The notes below the pieces were generated by a model. That model ran no database searches. It saw only the letters and a list, made by a program, of their open reading frames with translations, and was not told where the DNA came from. A program made the position numbers and the translations under genes. This document shows, in pieces, positions 42,556-52,037 of a stretch of DNA of 64,000 nucleotides; positions within the stretch are counted from its first letter, which is position 1, and each line of letters starts with the position of its first letter. The DNA comes from Leptolyngbya sp. PCC 6406 (lineage in GTDB: Bacteria > Cyanobacteriota > Cyanobacteriia > Phormidesmidales > Phormidesmidaceae): the NCBI RefSeq assembly GCF_000332095.2, contig NZ_KI913949.1, positions 2,729,602 to 2,793,601 on the forward strand. The letters are read 5' to 3'.

Positions 42556-42618
42556 GTGGCGCTTTGTCGCTTGGGGTAGACGCCACGGGTATGATTAGGT
42601 TCAATAAAGGCAAAGGCA

Positions 42619-43173
42619 ATGGATGCCGCCATGGTGCAGTTTCCCCAGTCCAGTACTACTCCTGACCCAATCCAGGCCGCAGCAGTGGAGGTCACCACAG
42701 AAAAGCTCGAAGGGCGAAATCGCCGCATTCGAGCCCGGATTACGGTGCCCTGTTCTCTAGAGCAGGTGTGGCAGGTCTTGACGGACTACGATGGCCTAGC
42801 GGACTTTATTCCTAATCTTGCCCTCAGTCGCCGCATCGACCATCCCACCCAGGGTATTCGCCTAGAGCAGGTGGGGGCGCAATGCTTTTTGAATATCAAG
42901 TTCTGTGCCCGTGTGGTGCTGGACATGGTGGAGCAGTTTCCCCACCAACTCTCGTTTCAGATGGTGGAGGGAGACTTCAAGCGCTTTCAGGGCTGTTGGA
43001 GCCTGGAGGCGGTGGATTCTCCTGAAGGCATGATGACCCAATTGGCCTATGAGGTGACTCTGCTGCCCCCCCGAGCTATTCCAGGGACGTTGATTGAGCG
43101 CCACCTTTGCCAACATTTGACCCAAAATTTACAGGCTATTCGCCACCAAGCCATGGTGGTCTGTGGGGCCTGA
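42619..43173 (+). CDS. SRPBCC (START-like) family protein
   Basis: 184 residues. [19 protein letters not shown], then [19 protein letters not shown] and [16 protein letters not shown] match the polyketide-cyclase/dehydrase-type SRPBCC fold found in many cyanobacteria. It has a helix-grip hydrophobic pocket; ligand unknown. ATG at 42631 (codon 5) is an alternative start. It ends 13 nt before the lipA start, so co-transcription is likely. Confidence 0.8.
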   Translation: MDAAMVQFPQSSTTPDPIQAAAVEVTTEKLEGRNRRIRARITVPCSLEQVWQVLTDYDGLADFIPNLALSRRIDHPTQGIRLEQVGAQCFLNIKFCARVVLDMVEQFPHQLSFQMVEGDFKRFQGCWSLEAVDSPEGMMTQLAYEVTLLPPRAIPGTLIERHLCQHLTQNLQAIRHQAMVVCGA

Positions 43174-43186
43174 TCATCCTTTCTCT

Positions 43187-44068
43187 ATGACCTCAACCTC
43201 CCCGCGCCCGACCCTGCCGCCCTGGCTCCGCCCCGGTTTGGGCAAGGCCAGTGATCTCTCGACTGTGCAGCGCATCATCAAGCAGCGGGGGATTCACACC
43301 ATCTGCGAAGAGGGGCGTTGTCCCAATCGGGGGGAATGCTATGCCAACCACACCGCCACATTTCTGCTTATGGGGCCGACCTGTACCCGTGCCTGTGGCT
43401 TCTGTCAGGTGGATAAGGGCCATGCCCCCATGCCCCTTGATCCGGCGGAACCCCAGAAGGTGGCGGAGTCTGTGGCACTGTTGGGGCTGCGCTATGTGGT
43501 GCTGACTGCTGTAGCGCGAGATGATCTACCAGACAAGGGGGCGGGCTGGTTTGTGGCGACGATGACGGCGATCCGAGATCGCGTTCCCAACACCCAAATT
43601 GAGGTGTTGACCCCGGATTTTTGGGGCGGAGATCATGCTGCTGAGCAACAGCGCCAGCGGGTCACCACGGTTACCCAGGCCCGCCCCGCCTGCTATAACC
43701 ACAATGTGGAAACGGTACCCCGGCTACAAGGCCCGGTGCGGCGAGGGGGGCGCTACGAGCGCTCCCTGGCGGTGTTGCAACAGGTGAAGGCGATAGACCC
43801 CAGCATTCCCACCAAATCGGGGTTGATGCTGGGCCACGGCGAGACGGAAGCGGAGGTGCTGGCAACCCTGGCGGATCTGCGATCGGTGAATTGCGATCGC
43901 GTCACCCTCGGACAATACATGCGCCCCTCTTTGGATCACCTGCCTGTGCAGCGGTACTGGACCCCTGAGGAATTTGAGTCTTTAGGGGAGCAGGCCCGCA
44001 ATCTGGGGTTTTCCCATGTGCGATCTGGCCCCCTAGTCCGCAGCTCTTACCACGCGGGAGAGGCGTAG
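43187..44068 (+). CDS. lipA: Lipoyl synthase
   Basis: 293 residues from the ATG at 43187. The auxiliary iron-sulfur motif C-x4-C-x5-C is in [15 protein letters not shown], and the radical SAM motif C-x3-C-x2-C in [38 protein letters not shown] and [10 protein letters not shown] are further signatures, with RSSYHAGE at the end. It inserts sulfur at C6 and C8 of octanoyl groups on lipoate-dependent enzymes. Cyanobacteria often carry two lipA copies; I cannot tell which one this is. Confidence 0.95.
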   Translation: MTSTSPRPTLPPWLRPGLGKASDLSTVQRIIKQRGIHTICEEGRCPNRGECYANHTATFLLMGPTCTRACGFCQVDKGHAPMPLDPAEPQKVAESVALLGLRYVVLTAVARDDLPDKGAGWFVATMTAIRDRVPNTQIEVLTPDFWGGDHAAEQQRQRVTTVTQARPACYNHNVETVPRLQGPVRRGGRYERSLAVLQQVKAIDPSIPTKSGLMLGHGETEAEVLATLADLRSVNCDRVTLGQYMRPSLDHLPVQRYWTPEEFESLGEQARNLGFSHVRSGPLVRSSYHAGEA

Positions 44069-44242
44069 TGTGGAAAGGCAGAAGGATGAAGGATGAAGGG
44101 CTGTGCCCGTGCATAGTAGACAGATTGCTGGGGGCAATCGCTAACCATCTGGGGGAAATCAGGAAATGATCCCATAGGGATGGGGTGATCGCGCCTCGGG
44201 GCGTAGAATGGGGGTGCCCTGTTAGCGACAGGTGCAGCGTAT

Positions 44243-45874
44243 ATGGTGTCCCGTTCTCTGCGGGAAGTAAGGCAGATGGTCAGTCCCATGGTTTGGAAGC
44301 GCCCAATCTTGGTCGGGGGGCTTGGTCTGACGGCCAGCCTGTGGCTCCTCAACAGTCTCCAAGACAGTATTGACGGTTCGATGGTGACCAGTGCTGTGGT
44401 GCTGGGTGCTGGGGTTTGGTGGTGGCGGCATCGGCTTCCCGAGGTAAAGTCTACTGCCGCGATCGCAGTTTCTTCCGTCGATCGCAGAGCCGTTGTCACG
44501 GCTCTAGAAGAACTTTCCCCTCTGCTGGCCACACTGGCTACCGAGGGAGCCGCCGCCGCCGATGCCGCCCTTGGGCAAACCCAGGTAGATAGCTTTACTC
44601 GTCAACGGTCGGATCTACTCGCGGCGCTGGATCGCACCGACTTGCGCCTAGCCCTAGTGGGGGCACCGGGCACGGGCAAGACCACGGTGGCATCCTATCT
44701 AGCATCCCAGTCTCCCCAGACCCAACTGTCTGACATCCCTGCTTCTATCACCCTACCGGCGACGGTACCCCTGACGGTGACGGAACAATCGCGCTCTGCC
44801 CTTGCCGTCGAAACTGATACCCTGGATTGGACGGGTGCGATCGCAGATCAAGATGCCCTTTTTTACCTGGTCACAGAAGATCTCACCGCCTCAGCCCAGG
44901 CTGATCTGACGGCCCTCACCACCACGGGTCATGCTGTGGTGCTAGTGCTGAATAAACAGGACCATTACCTACCTGAAGACCGCGCTACCATTCTTGAACG
45001 CCTGCGCCAGCGGGCAGCGGTTCTACCCCATCCGGTGACGGTGGCGGCGATCGCGGCGGCTCCCAACCCCATCAAGGTCCGCACCCATCAAGCTGAGGGG
45101 ACAATCGAAGAGCGCTGGGAAACCCCCGCCCCGGACCTAGCTGCTCTGGAACCCTTGCTGGCCCAGTGGGCTACAGAACAGGCCCATCTGGTGGTGCAAA
45201 CCACCCATCGCCAAGCCCAGCAGTTGCGTCGCCAGATTCAAACTGCCCTGAATCAACTGCGTCGCGATCGCGCCCGTCCCCTAGTGGAGCAAATGCAGTG
45301 GACTGCTGCCGCTACCGCCGCCGCCAGTCCACTGCCCAGCCTGGATCTACTCGCCACCGTAGCCATCAATAGCCAACTGGTTCTGGATTTGGGTCGGGTC
45401 TATGGCCAACCCCTATCCCTCGCTCAAGCTCAGGCGGCAGCGAAGGAACTGGCGGGGTTAGTGGTGAAACTGGGGCTGGTGGAGGCATCTACCCAGCTTT
45501 TGACCACCGCCCTCAAAAGTCATGCCGCCACCTATCTGGTGGGGGGGGTGGTGCAGGGGCTCAGCGCCGCCTATCTCACCCACCTCGTGGGCGAAGGATT
45601 GATGGCCTATCTAGAATCGCGGGCTCTGGCAGGGGAAATGGAAACGCCCCTCTGTCCCAGTGCCATTGCCCAGACCCTCAAAGCTTTGATGCAGCGCACC
45701 CAGCAGGGGGATTTCCTCAAAGCCTTAGTCCAGCAGGGGGCACAACGCCTTCAGGGTACCCTGGCCCTGGCCCGAGGTCCAGCCTCGCCCTTAGCCCTAG
45801 GGGAAGGAACTGCCCTCACTGGACCGCAGGCGGAACCGATCTCTGCCCTGTCACCCCTTGAGTCGGCAACCTAA
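44243..45874 (+). CDS. P-loop GTPase-like membrane protein with DUF697-like C-terminus
   Basis: 543 residues. Two N-terminal spans (PILVGGLGLTASLWLL, TSAVVLGAGVWWW), P-loop LVGAPGTGKTTVAS near residue 140-155, and the G4-like LVLNKQDHYL. The G3 DxxG motif is not clear, so the nucleotide site is degenerate. The C-terminal third is Ala-rich and hydrophobic and looks like DUF697 (LDLGRVYGQPLSLAQAQ, LVGGVVQGLSAAYLTHLVGEGL). It is a paralogue of the next gene and overlaps it by 17 nt if that gene starts at the TTG. Confidence 0.75.
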   Translation: MVSRSLREVRQMVSPMVWKRPILVGGLGLTASLWLLNSLQDSIDGSMVTSAVVLGAGVWWWRHRLPEVKSTAAIAVSSVDRRAVVTALEELSPLLATLATEGAAAADAALGQTQVDSFTRQRSDLLAALDRTDLRLALVGAPGTGKTTVASYLASQSPQTQLSDIPASITLPATVPLTVTEQSRSALAVETDTLDWTGAIADQDALFYLVTEDLTASAQADLTALTTTGHAVVLVLNKQDHYLPEDRATILERLRQRAAVLPHPVTVAAIAAAPNPIKVRTHQAEGTIEERWETPAPDLAALEPLLAQWATEQAHLVVQTTHRQAQQLRRQIQTALNQLRRDRARPLVEQMQWTAAATAAASPLPSLDLLATVAINSQLVLDLGRVYGQPLSLAQAQAAAKELAGLVVKLGLVEASTQLLTTALKSHAATYLVGGVVQGLSAAYLTHLVGEGLMAYLESRALAGEMETPLCPSAIAQTLKALMQRTQQGDFLKALVQQGAQRLQGTLALARGPASPLALGEGTALTGPQAEPISALSPLESAT

Positions 45875-47312
45875 TCCGGTGCCTGTTCCCGAGCCCGCCG
45901 CCTATTCTTCCGTCCCTACCCTTGCCTATATGCTCCAGCGGGTCCGGCAGAGCCTACGCCAAACTATTCAGCGCCAGAGTCGTCCCCTCCAAACCCCGGT
46001 GCCGGAGGGTGAGGCTCAACGGGCTGCTGCCAAAGCCAATGTCGATGCCCTGGCAGCCCTGGATGCCCGCTTGGCTAATCCGGTGCTGCGGGTGGCGGTA
46101 TTTGGCTTGGTGAGCCGGGGCAAATCGGCGGTGATTAATGCTCTATTGGGGGAAGCGATATTGCCTACGGGGCCGCTCCATGGCGTTACTCGCTGGCCGC
46201 GATCGGTCTACTGGCGACCCCCTATCGATGCGGTGCGCGATCGCAATGATCTGCCCCAGATTGAACTCATCGACACCCCCGGCCTGGACGAAGTGGACGG
46301 CGAAGCCCGCAGCGCCATGGCTCAGGAGGTGGCCCATCAGGCAGATTTAATCCTGTTTGTAGTGGCGGGGGACATTACCCGCACAGAATACAGCGCCCTC
46401 GTGGAGCTGCAACTGGCCCGCAAGCCTCTAGTGCTGGTATTCAACAAAATCGATCTCTACCCCGAGACCGATCGCCAAGCCATCTACGATGCCCTGGGGG
46501 CGCTCTGGCGCGACAGCCCCCGACAGGCCAACGCCGCCCTGGCTGTGGACGACATTATCATGGTGGCTGCTGCCCCGGCTCCAGTGCAGGTGCGGGTGGA
46601 ATGGCCCGATGGCCGCATTACCCACGAGTGGGAAACGCCGCCTCCCGACATCACGCCCCTAAAAAAGGCCCTGCTGACCCTGGCCCGTCAGGATGGCATG
46701 ACCCTGATGGCCCTGAATACTCTGCGGGAGGCCGATGTGCTGGAAATGGATCTAGCCCAGCGGGCGATTGCCTTGCACCAATCTGATGCCGAAGCGCTGA
46801 TCTGGCGATTTGCCAAGTACAAGGCGCTGGCGGTGGCCTTTAACCCGATTGCGGTGTTGGATCTCCTGGGGGGACTGGTGGCGGATTTGGCCATGATTCG
46901 TGCCCTGGCAAACCTCTATGGTCTGCCCATCACCCGCCACGAAGCTCGACAACTGTGGCGTGCGATCGCAACCAGCGCCGGCACGCTGCTCCTCAGCGAG
47001 TTGGGCACTGGGCTACTGCTGGGGACGGGCAAAACCGCCGCCGCTGCCTGGAGTTTCTTCGACGGGGTTGGGGGGCTGACGGCACTGACCGGGGCCATGG
47101 CCGCCCAAGCCGGAGCCGCCGGATATGGCACCTACGCCGTGGGCAAAGCGGCCCAGGTCTATCTGGAACGGGGTTGCACCTGGGGACCCCAGGGGGTGAA
47201 ATCCGTCATGCAGGACATTTTGAGCCAGATCGATGCCAATTCGACGGTGGCTCGCCTACGGCGGGAAATTGAGGCGGAACTGGCAGCGGAGACTTCGGCT
47301 TCCGGATCCTGA
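45858..47312 (+). CDS. Era/dynamin-like GTPase with DUF697 domain
   Basis: 484 residues from the TTG at 45858; a GTG at 45879, 5 nt after the previous stop, is an equally good start. G1 FGLVSRGKSAVIN near 80-93, G3 DTPGLDEVDGEA, G4 LVFNKIDLY are all present. DUF697 follows with NPIAVLDLLGGLVADLAMIRALANLYGLP and hydrophobic Ala/Gly-rich spans. Members are thought to act at membranes in stress or remodelling; the exact function is unknown. Its partner is the degenerate P-loop protein just upstream, so a heteromeric pair is plausible. Confidence 0.83.
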   Translation: MSRQPNPVPVPEPAAYSSVPTLAYMLQRVRQSLRQTIQRQSRPLQTPVPEGEAQRAAAKANVDALAALDARLANPVLRVAVFGLVSRGKSAVINALLGEAILPTGPLHGVTRWPRSVYWRPPIDAVRDRNDLPQIELIDTPGLDEVDGEARSAMAQEVAHQADLILFVVAGDITRTEYSALVELQLARKPLVLVFNKIDLYPETDRQAIYDALGALWRDSPRQANAALAVDDIIMVAAAPAPVQVRVEWPDGRITHEWETPPPDITPLKKALLTLARQDGMTLMALNTLREADVLEMDLAQRAIALHQSDAEALIWRFAKYKALAVAFNPIAVLDLLGGLVADLAMIRALANLYGLPITRHEARQLWRAIATSAGTLLLSELGTGLLLGTGKTAAAAWSFFDGVGGLTALTGAMAAQAGAAGYGTYAVGKAAQVYLERGCTWGPQGVKSVMQDILSQIDANSTVARLRREIEAELAAETSASGS

Positions 47313-47455
47313 TAGGGGTAGGTCAGGTTATACAATGCCTTAGGACTGGAGGGTGGAGGGGTTTGGTGAACCCTGAGCGGAGTCGAAGGATGGAGGGTGA
47401 AGGGTGGTACCCGTCCATGACCAGGAAACTAGAGACGAGCGGAGAAAACATCACT

Positions 47456-47662
47456 ATGGCCGAGATTAACTGTGCCGAAGCCTGCGTTAACGGTTGTGTT
47501 CTGGGGGAAGACTGTCCCCATTTGGACTACCAAAAAAAGGCAACCCAGTTTATTCAAGACACTCCCCTGGATCAAATCCTGACCATGGCTGATGAAGCAG
47601 TGCGGAAGAGAATGATCGAGCGGGCTTCCCAGCCCCCCAAGTGGGTGTTCCCCGAGGAATAG
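47456..47662 (+). CDS. Small Cys-rich conserved cyanobacterial protein
   Basis: 68 residues from the ATG at 47456; the open frame continues upstream, but those codons come from a low-complexity repeat (GGATGGAGGGTGAAGGG). Three to four Cys at the N-terminus (INCAEACVNGCVLGEDCPHL) with C-x3-C-x3-C-x5-C spacing suggest metal or iron-sulfur binding. The rest is helical, with KKATQFIQDTPLDQIL and KRMIERASQPPKWVFPEE. Not a family I can name, though the pattern seems conserved in cyanobacteria. A perfect dyad follows the stop. Confidence 0.65.
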   Translation: MAEINCAEACVNGCVLGEDCPHLDYQKKATQFIQDTPLDQILTMADEAVRKRMIERASQPPKWVFPEE

Positions 47663-47670
47663 ATTGCTCT

Positions 47671-47703
47671 CAGGCCGATTGTGATAGCGATCACAATCGG
47701 CCC
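47671..47703. promoter_or_regulatory. Perfect dyad with CRP consensus TGTGA-N6-TCACA
   Basis: GGCCGATTGTGA-TAGCGA-TCACAATCGGCC, a 12-bp perfect stem. Its core equals the CRP/SyCRP1 consensus exactly. It starts about 10 bp after the stop of the Cys-rich protein gene and 180 bp before the next start, so it could be a cAMP-receptor-protein operator, a terminator hairpin, or both. No T tract follows, which favours the operator. Confidence 0.55.
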
Positions 47704-47809
47704 TGCTCTCCATCACCTTTGGGAATAACCGCCATCACGCAGATCAGCGCCGTGGAGTCACGGAGGTGCGCTAATAACATCACGGAGACATCCCCGTATC
47801 ATCACGGAG
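47691..47809. repeat. Six TCAC units at 22-bp spacing (iteron-like)
   Basis: TCAC begins at 47691, 47713, 47735, 47758, 47780 and 47802: spacings 22, 22, 23, 22, 22. The last three extend to TCACGGAG and the fourth from the end to TCACGCAG. The first is the right half of the CRP-like dyad. The sequence between units is not conserved, so this is phased spacing rather than simple tandem duplication. Confidence 0.65.
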
Positions 47810-47870
47810 TTTTTGACCGAAATCCATCATAGTTAAACAACATACGGTTCTGTTGTGACTCCCGACTGCC

Positions 47871-48149
47871 ATGACTTCCACGATGACTCCCACCGCCACC
47901 CCCATGATCCTGGCTCAGACTTCCCTGACCTCCAAGCGCACTAGCGTGAAGCGGATCGGTGTTGTCTACTGGCAGCTCTTGATGAAGGCCGGAATCCCCC
48001 AAGCCGATGCTCTCAAAATTGCCGCCGCGATCGCAAAATTTGACATCGTCAATCGCCGCCCCTCCTCAGCCCAAAAGCTCCTCATCTCCCGCTTCAGCCC
48101 CCTGATCTGCCGCGCTCAACTCTGGCGGAGTCAACTGCTGCTGTCCTAA
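47871..48149 (+). CDS. Small basic protein, unknown
   Basis: 92 residues, Thr-rich N-terminus then basic helical segments (RIGVVYWQLLMKAGIPQADALK, SSAQKLLISRFSPLICRAQLW). No recognised family. It is the first gene after the 22-bp phased repeats and a presumed promoter; GACTGCC just before the ATG is not a good ribosome site. It may be real because the frame is clean and sits in a good position, but the evidence is modest. An ATG at codon 12 is an alternative start. Confidence 0.45.
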   Translation: MTSTMTPTATPMILAQTSLTSKRTSVKRIGVVYWQLLMKAGIPQADALKIAAAIAKFDIVNRRPSSAQKLLISRFSPLICRAQLWRSQLLLS

Positions 48150-48189
48150 CCTTGAGGATTCTCAGAGATAAGCAGGTGGACATAATTAA

Positions 48190-48300
48190 ATGCTGTCATT
48201 CCGACCAAAGGAGGAATCTCGGACTCCGACAACGACCGAGATGTCTCGACTGCGCTTCGCTCCGTTACTCCGTTGGAGTCCCTCCGCAGCATGACAGAAC
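48190..48300. repeat. Dispersed long-hairpin repeat (GCTGTCATTCCGACC...GCATGACAG)
   Basis: Outer arms TGCTGTCATTC and GCATGACAG enclose GGAATCTCGG and CCGAGATGTCTCGAC. This is the widespread intergenic repeat of the form TGTCATTC...GAATCTC...GAGAT...ATGACA. Non-coding, between two convergent genes. Confidence 0.75.
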
Positions 48301-48335
48301 TACGTTTATTAATGTCCACCTACTTACTCCCCTGA

Positions 48336-48971
48336 TTAACGCGGGCGGGCTTTGACCTGACCCGGTTTAGCCATCGATACTTTGGCCTTCGCCCTCGATT
48401 CAATGCGGAATTCAGGAATATCCCAGAGTTCTTTTTCCTCTAGACAATACTGCTCACAGACCAAACTAAGCCGGGTGCCGGGACTGGTGACAGCATTCAC
48501 CCCATGGGTTAAATCGCCCTGGAAATGCAGTAAAAGGTTGAGTTTAGGCGTGATCCGTCCTACGGATTGAGAGCCCCGCCGCAGGACCAACTCACCGCCC
48601 ACCAGTTCCCTAGGCACCTGGACATAGAGCACACTGACATGCAGCGGTGGGGCAATGGTTTTGCAATAGGCCCGCAGAGAGCGGTCGATATGGGGATCTA
48701 CTCGCGATCCTTGCTGCAACATCAGGGGGTTGAGATAAAAGGCATTGCAGGTCGGCTGGAGCGCCCGATCTAGATAGGGCTTAAAAAATGGGAACCGCTG
48801 ATCGAGGGCAGATCGTCCCGAGGGCTTAAAGACCACCGAAAAGCCCCGAGTTCCAACAAAGTCCCGATTCAGATTATTGGTATCGAAATACTGACACGCC
48901 TGGATTTCACCGCGCAGAGTATGGAGATACTCCAGGTCAAAGGCATTGGGTTGGCAATGGTAATAGGGCAC
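48336..48971 (-). CDS. 2OG-Fe(II) oxygenase-like protein
   Basis: 211 residues. The 2-His-1-carboxylate triad is visible as HID in VDPHIDRSLRAYC and a later His in GDLTHGVNAV, with the 2-oxoglutarate-binding Arg in PGTRLSLVCEQYCL. GGELVLRRG lies between, as in prolyl-hydroxylase-type folds. It probably hydroxylates a small molecule or peptide; target unknown. Basic C-terminal tail (SRAKAKVSMAKPGQVKARPR). Convergent with the small basic protein gene. Confidence 0.78.
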   Translation of the reverse strand: MPYYHCQPNAFDLEYLHTLRGEIQACQYFDTNNLNRDFVGTRGFSVVFKPSGRSALDQRFPFFKPYLDRALQPTCNAFYLNPLMLQQGSRVDPHIDRSLRAYCKTIAPPLHVSVLYVQVPRELVGGELVLRRGSQSVGRITPKLNLLLHFQGDLTHGVNAVTSPGTRLSLVCEQYCLEEKELWDIPEFRIESRAKAKVSMAKPGQVKARPR

Positions 48972-49217
48972 GGAGCAAGGGATGCTGATGGGGTGAACTG
49001 GCTTTATGGACTGAGACTGAGTAGTTGCGTATCACGCAATCACTCAATACGCTCAAAGCCTTACCAAAAAAGGGACTTAAGACTGGTGCCAATAGCCATG
49101 GACTAGAATTGGACTAAATTCAGACGGCCTTTTGAGTGCGAAAATCTCTGACCGATCCTTGGTCCTTGCGCTGCCAAATTGTAGCAACCCCCGTCCATTT
49201 CTCGATCAGGCATTATT

Positions 49218-49616
49218 GACCAATCTTTTCGTAAGACCCACAAAGCACGAAGCAAGACCATAAACAAGGCTTGCGAGTCTCACAAAAAGACACCCCTTGT
49301 TGATTGCGTACTTGCATAATCTGAGTTCGGGCTAGGCTTCGCTGCCCATCCGCCAGGGAATCAATTCCCTGGCTCACAGCAAACGTCCGTTGAAACGGAC
49401 TCAAGATCAGAGCGAGACACTGAATCGACAGTCCATTGAAAATGGACTTGACCCTGTTAGCCGGGAATTCAAATTCCGGGCGGGGATGTCAGCACTTATC
49501 CCGAACTGAGGTTGATCAGTCTTTTTGCAAGACCCACAAGGTACGAAGCAAGACCGTGAACAAGGCTTATGAGTCTCACAAAAAGACACCCCTTGTTGAT
49601 TGCGTATTTGCATAAC
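49218..49616. repeat. 103-bp direct repeats enclosing palindrome cluster B
   Basis: The two repeats share AAGACCCACAA, CGAAGCAAGACC, AACAAGGCTT and GAGTCTCACAAAAAGACACC, then TTGTTGATTGCGTA. Between them lies cluster B (49333-49487): GCCAGGGAAT/ATTCCCTGGC, GTCCGTT/AACGGAC, GTCCATT/AATGGAC, and GCCGGGAATT/AATTCCGGGC. Cluster B is the uninterrupted version of cluster A at 17763-18063, inverted. Confidence 0.8.
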
Positions 49617-49708
49617 TGCGGCACCCAGTTTTTCTGTCCACAAAGACTTTCTTTCAATGAGATTCAACTGTATCGCAGCAAGACTCAATCCAGGCCGCAC
49701 AAGTCTCG

Positions 49709-49753
49709 GTATAAGATGAATAGTCTACACAGATGGGCCTAGCCAATCTCGCA
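49709..49753. repeat. Left flank repeat of the defence-like gene
   Basis: GTATAAG then AGTCTACACAGATGGGCCTAGC and AATCTCGCA. A related sequence (GTATAAG, AGTCCAAATAGATGGGACTAGC, AGTCTCGCA) lies at 55037-55090 in the same orientation, after the gene. The pair may mark the borders of an acquired segment. Confidence 0.5.
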
Positions 49754-52037
49754 AGACCTGTGCTGAGTCAGCAGAAGCTGCCATCTAGCATTTACCCACA
49801 AGAGCATTTCTTGCCATGAGGCTTAAGTATCTTATTCAGAGATCCAAGTCAGTTCGACTAAGTCTCTAAATAAGACATGCGATTTGGAAGGTTATGTCTT
49901 GAAACGAGCTGAAAAGCCTGCTAAGTCGCTTGGCAGGTGACAACGTGCTTAGGAAGCTGCTAGGGCGTAGAAGCCGCGCCCTAGCTCCCGTATGGGTCGC
50001 AGACAACCTGAAGTCAGGCGATCGCGATTCCAGTGGTGGGGATGGTGATTACGCCGGCGCAGGGGGAGGTGTTTGGTTTGTTGTGGTGGGTGAATGAGGC
50101 AATCGCTGCTTGAAATAGCTACAATCGCTCCTTAGAGGCAGAAACATACAGCATTTCCCCCTCTAGTGAGGTGCGAATTCGGGGCTGAAACCCTTATTTT
50201 GCCAGGATTAGGTGTACCTCACTAGCCTTGGAAAGGCCGTAATATTGCCCAAATCTTCAAAGCGTTATTTGAGATATTTCTTTTGAATGAGTGGTAGTGG
50301 TGGCTCTGGCGGATACGAATATCAACACAATGCTATTGGATATGTAGCTGCTCACATTTTGGCAGATGAATCACTTGAGTGGCTTGAAATCGGAGCCCCA
50401 GATATTCCAGTAGCCGTAGCTGCTGAAACAGGTGGACCGGGCGATGATCTTTCCATTACGCTTCACAATAATGTCTTAGTTGAGCTACAAGCAAAACATG
50501 GCTTACAGAAGGGAAAACTATTTGAACCACTTTTGAAGTTAGCCAAGGGGTTATACGAAAATCCAAATTTATATGGGGTCTTACTGACAGATACAACGGC
50601 TAGTCAGCCAATTCGAGAACACTTGCGTAAAGACCTACTAAAGATGGGACAAGGTCGCTTTGACAGCTTGAAGCCTATTACAAAAGAATTTCAAGAGCAG
50701 CTTGCTAACGCAAACCTGCCAAAAGATAGCTCGGGCATCTTTTGTAGGCTTCGTATTATTGTTCTGGACTTGGATGATGACTTACAAGGGGCCAAAATTG
50801 CTCAGATGCTTTTATCGAAACTGATTTCGGATCAGGATCAAGCGAGTGTGGTCTGGAAAATACTTTGTGACGAAGGACAAAGGCTCACTAGTAATCGTGG
50901 AAGAAGAGATCAAGAGACTTGGTATTCTCTCCTTAACAGCCATTCCATCCCTATCAGTAACAGATCACAACCTAAAGGATCAGAGCAGGAGAACTGGCGA
51001 GTAACTTGCCCGGTTCTCTTGGAACAGGTCGCAGAGAAATCTGTTCGGCCAAAATTGTTCTTTGAGACTTCTAATGATGACTGTAATTATCCCGTCATTT
51101 CCGCCTTTTTTGGACGTGAGGAAATCATACAAGAAATCAGTTCTGCAATTCAAGATAATGGAATGGTTATTCTTGGAGGGATTTCGGGGATTGGTAAATC
51201 TACCTTGGCGGCAAAACTAGCCCAGCAGATGAATGAAGAACATCCGGTACTGTGGTTAAATTGTGAAATCTACGGCCAACTAGAAAAGATTATCGTTAAA
51301 ATTTCGTCTTTTTTAGCTAATCGATTTGCAGATCAAAGTTTATCCCGAGCACTACAAATCTCAAAACTTGATGAAAACGATCGTTGCGAAATGGCTGTCA
51401 ATGCTTTACGTAGATATAAATGTCTTATGGTTTGGGACCAGTTTGACCAGAAGTATAATAATTCATTAATACCTCTTCTTAAAATAATCAGCCAGTTAGG
51501 ACACAACATTAAGCTTCTGATTACAACACAAGAATGGTATCCCATACACGAATTACTCAACCCTCCTCGTGTTTTCACTGTTGAAAGTTTAAGTTACCAA
51601 GCAAGTTACTCTCTTTTTAAGCACCATTCTCAAATTCTGGGGGTTCCTGCACCATCTATGTCAACCTTTAATCAGATATATTCAAGAGTTGCTGGACACC
51701 CCTATATTCTACTTCTACTCATAGGTTTAAGTGAGGTTTTTCCACTGACTAAATTACTGGAAGAGCTTCCTTGTTTTATAGATGAAGCTCATGCTTACAT
51801 TCAAGATAAAGTATTTGAAAAATTGCCTGTAGAAGCTCAGGGGCTTTTACTTAAGTTGTCAATATTTCGGTTTGATTTTGAATTGGACGCCGTCAAATAT
51901 CTTGAAGACTCATCAAAAAGACTTAAAATATTTGAGCTTTTGTCCAGAAGATTCTTGATAACTAGGATATCTCAGAAAGAAGCTCGATACGAACTACACA
52001 GTCTAGTGAAAAGTTATTCCTGCAAGCTACAAACTTC

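Larger units (their letters stand above)
48972..50286. other. 1.3-kb gene-free repeat region before the defence-like gene
   Basis: Holds two 103-bp direct repeats (49218-49320, 49514-49616), palindrome cluster B between them, a flank repeat at 49709-49753, an AGCTGCTAGGGCG / CGCGCCCTAGCT hairpin near 49960 that resembles the right end of some IS200/IS605 elements, and a presumed promoter just before 50287. Open frames here are made of repeats and look non-coding. Confidence 0.7.

Noticed and set aside
44047-44532. 161-codon minus-strand frame
   Set aside because: Mostly the shadow of the P-loop protein gene and the lipA downstream region; no family features.
49218-49616. CRISPR-like array
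   Set aside because: Only two long repeats, with a spacer made of palindromes; no regular short repeats or cas genes in the window.
49213-49700. Two Cys-containing small proteins on the minus strand (63 and 97 codons)
   Set aside because: Both are translations of the 103-bp direct repeats and palindrome cluster B. Their similarity reflects DNA repetition.
49960-50100. IS200/IS605 right end or a gene remnant (frame reading IPVVGMVITPAQGEVFG)
   Set aside because: Only one hairpin and a short frame are visible; no TnpA or TnpB sequence supports it.
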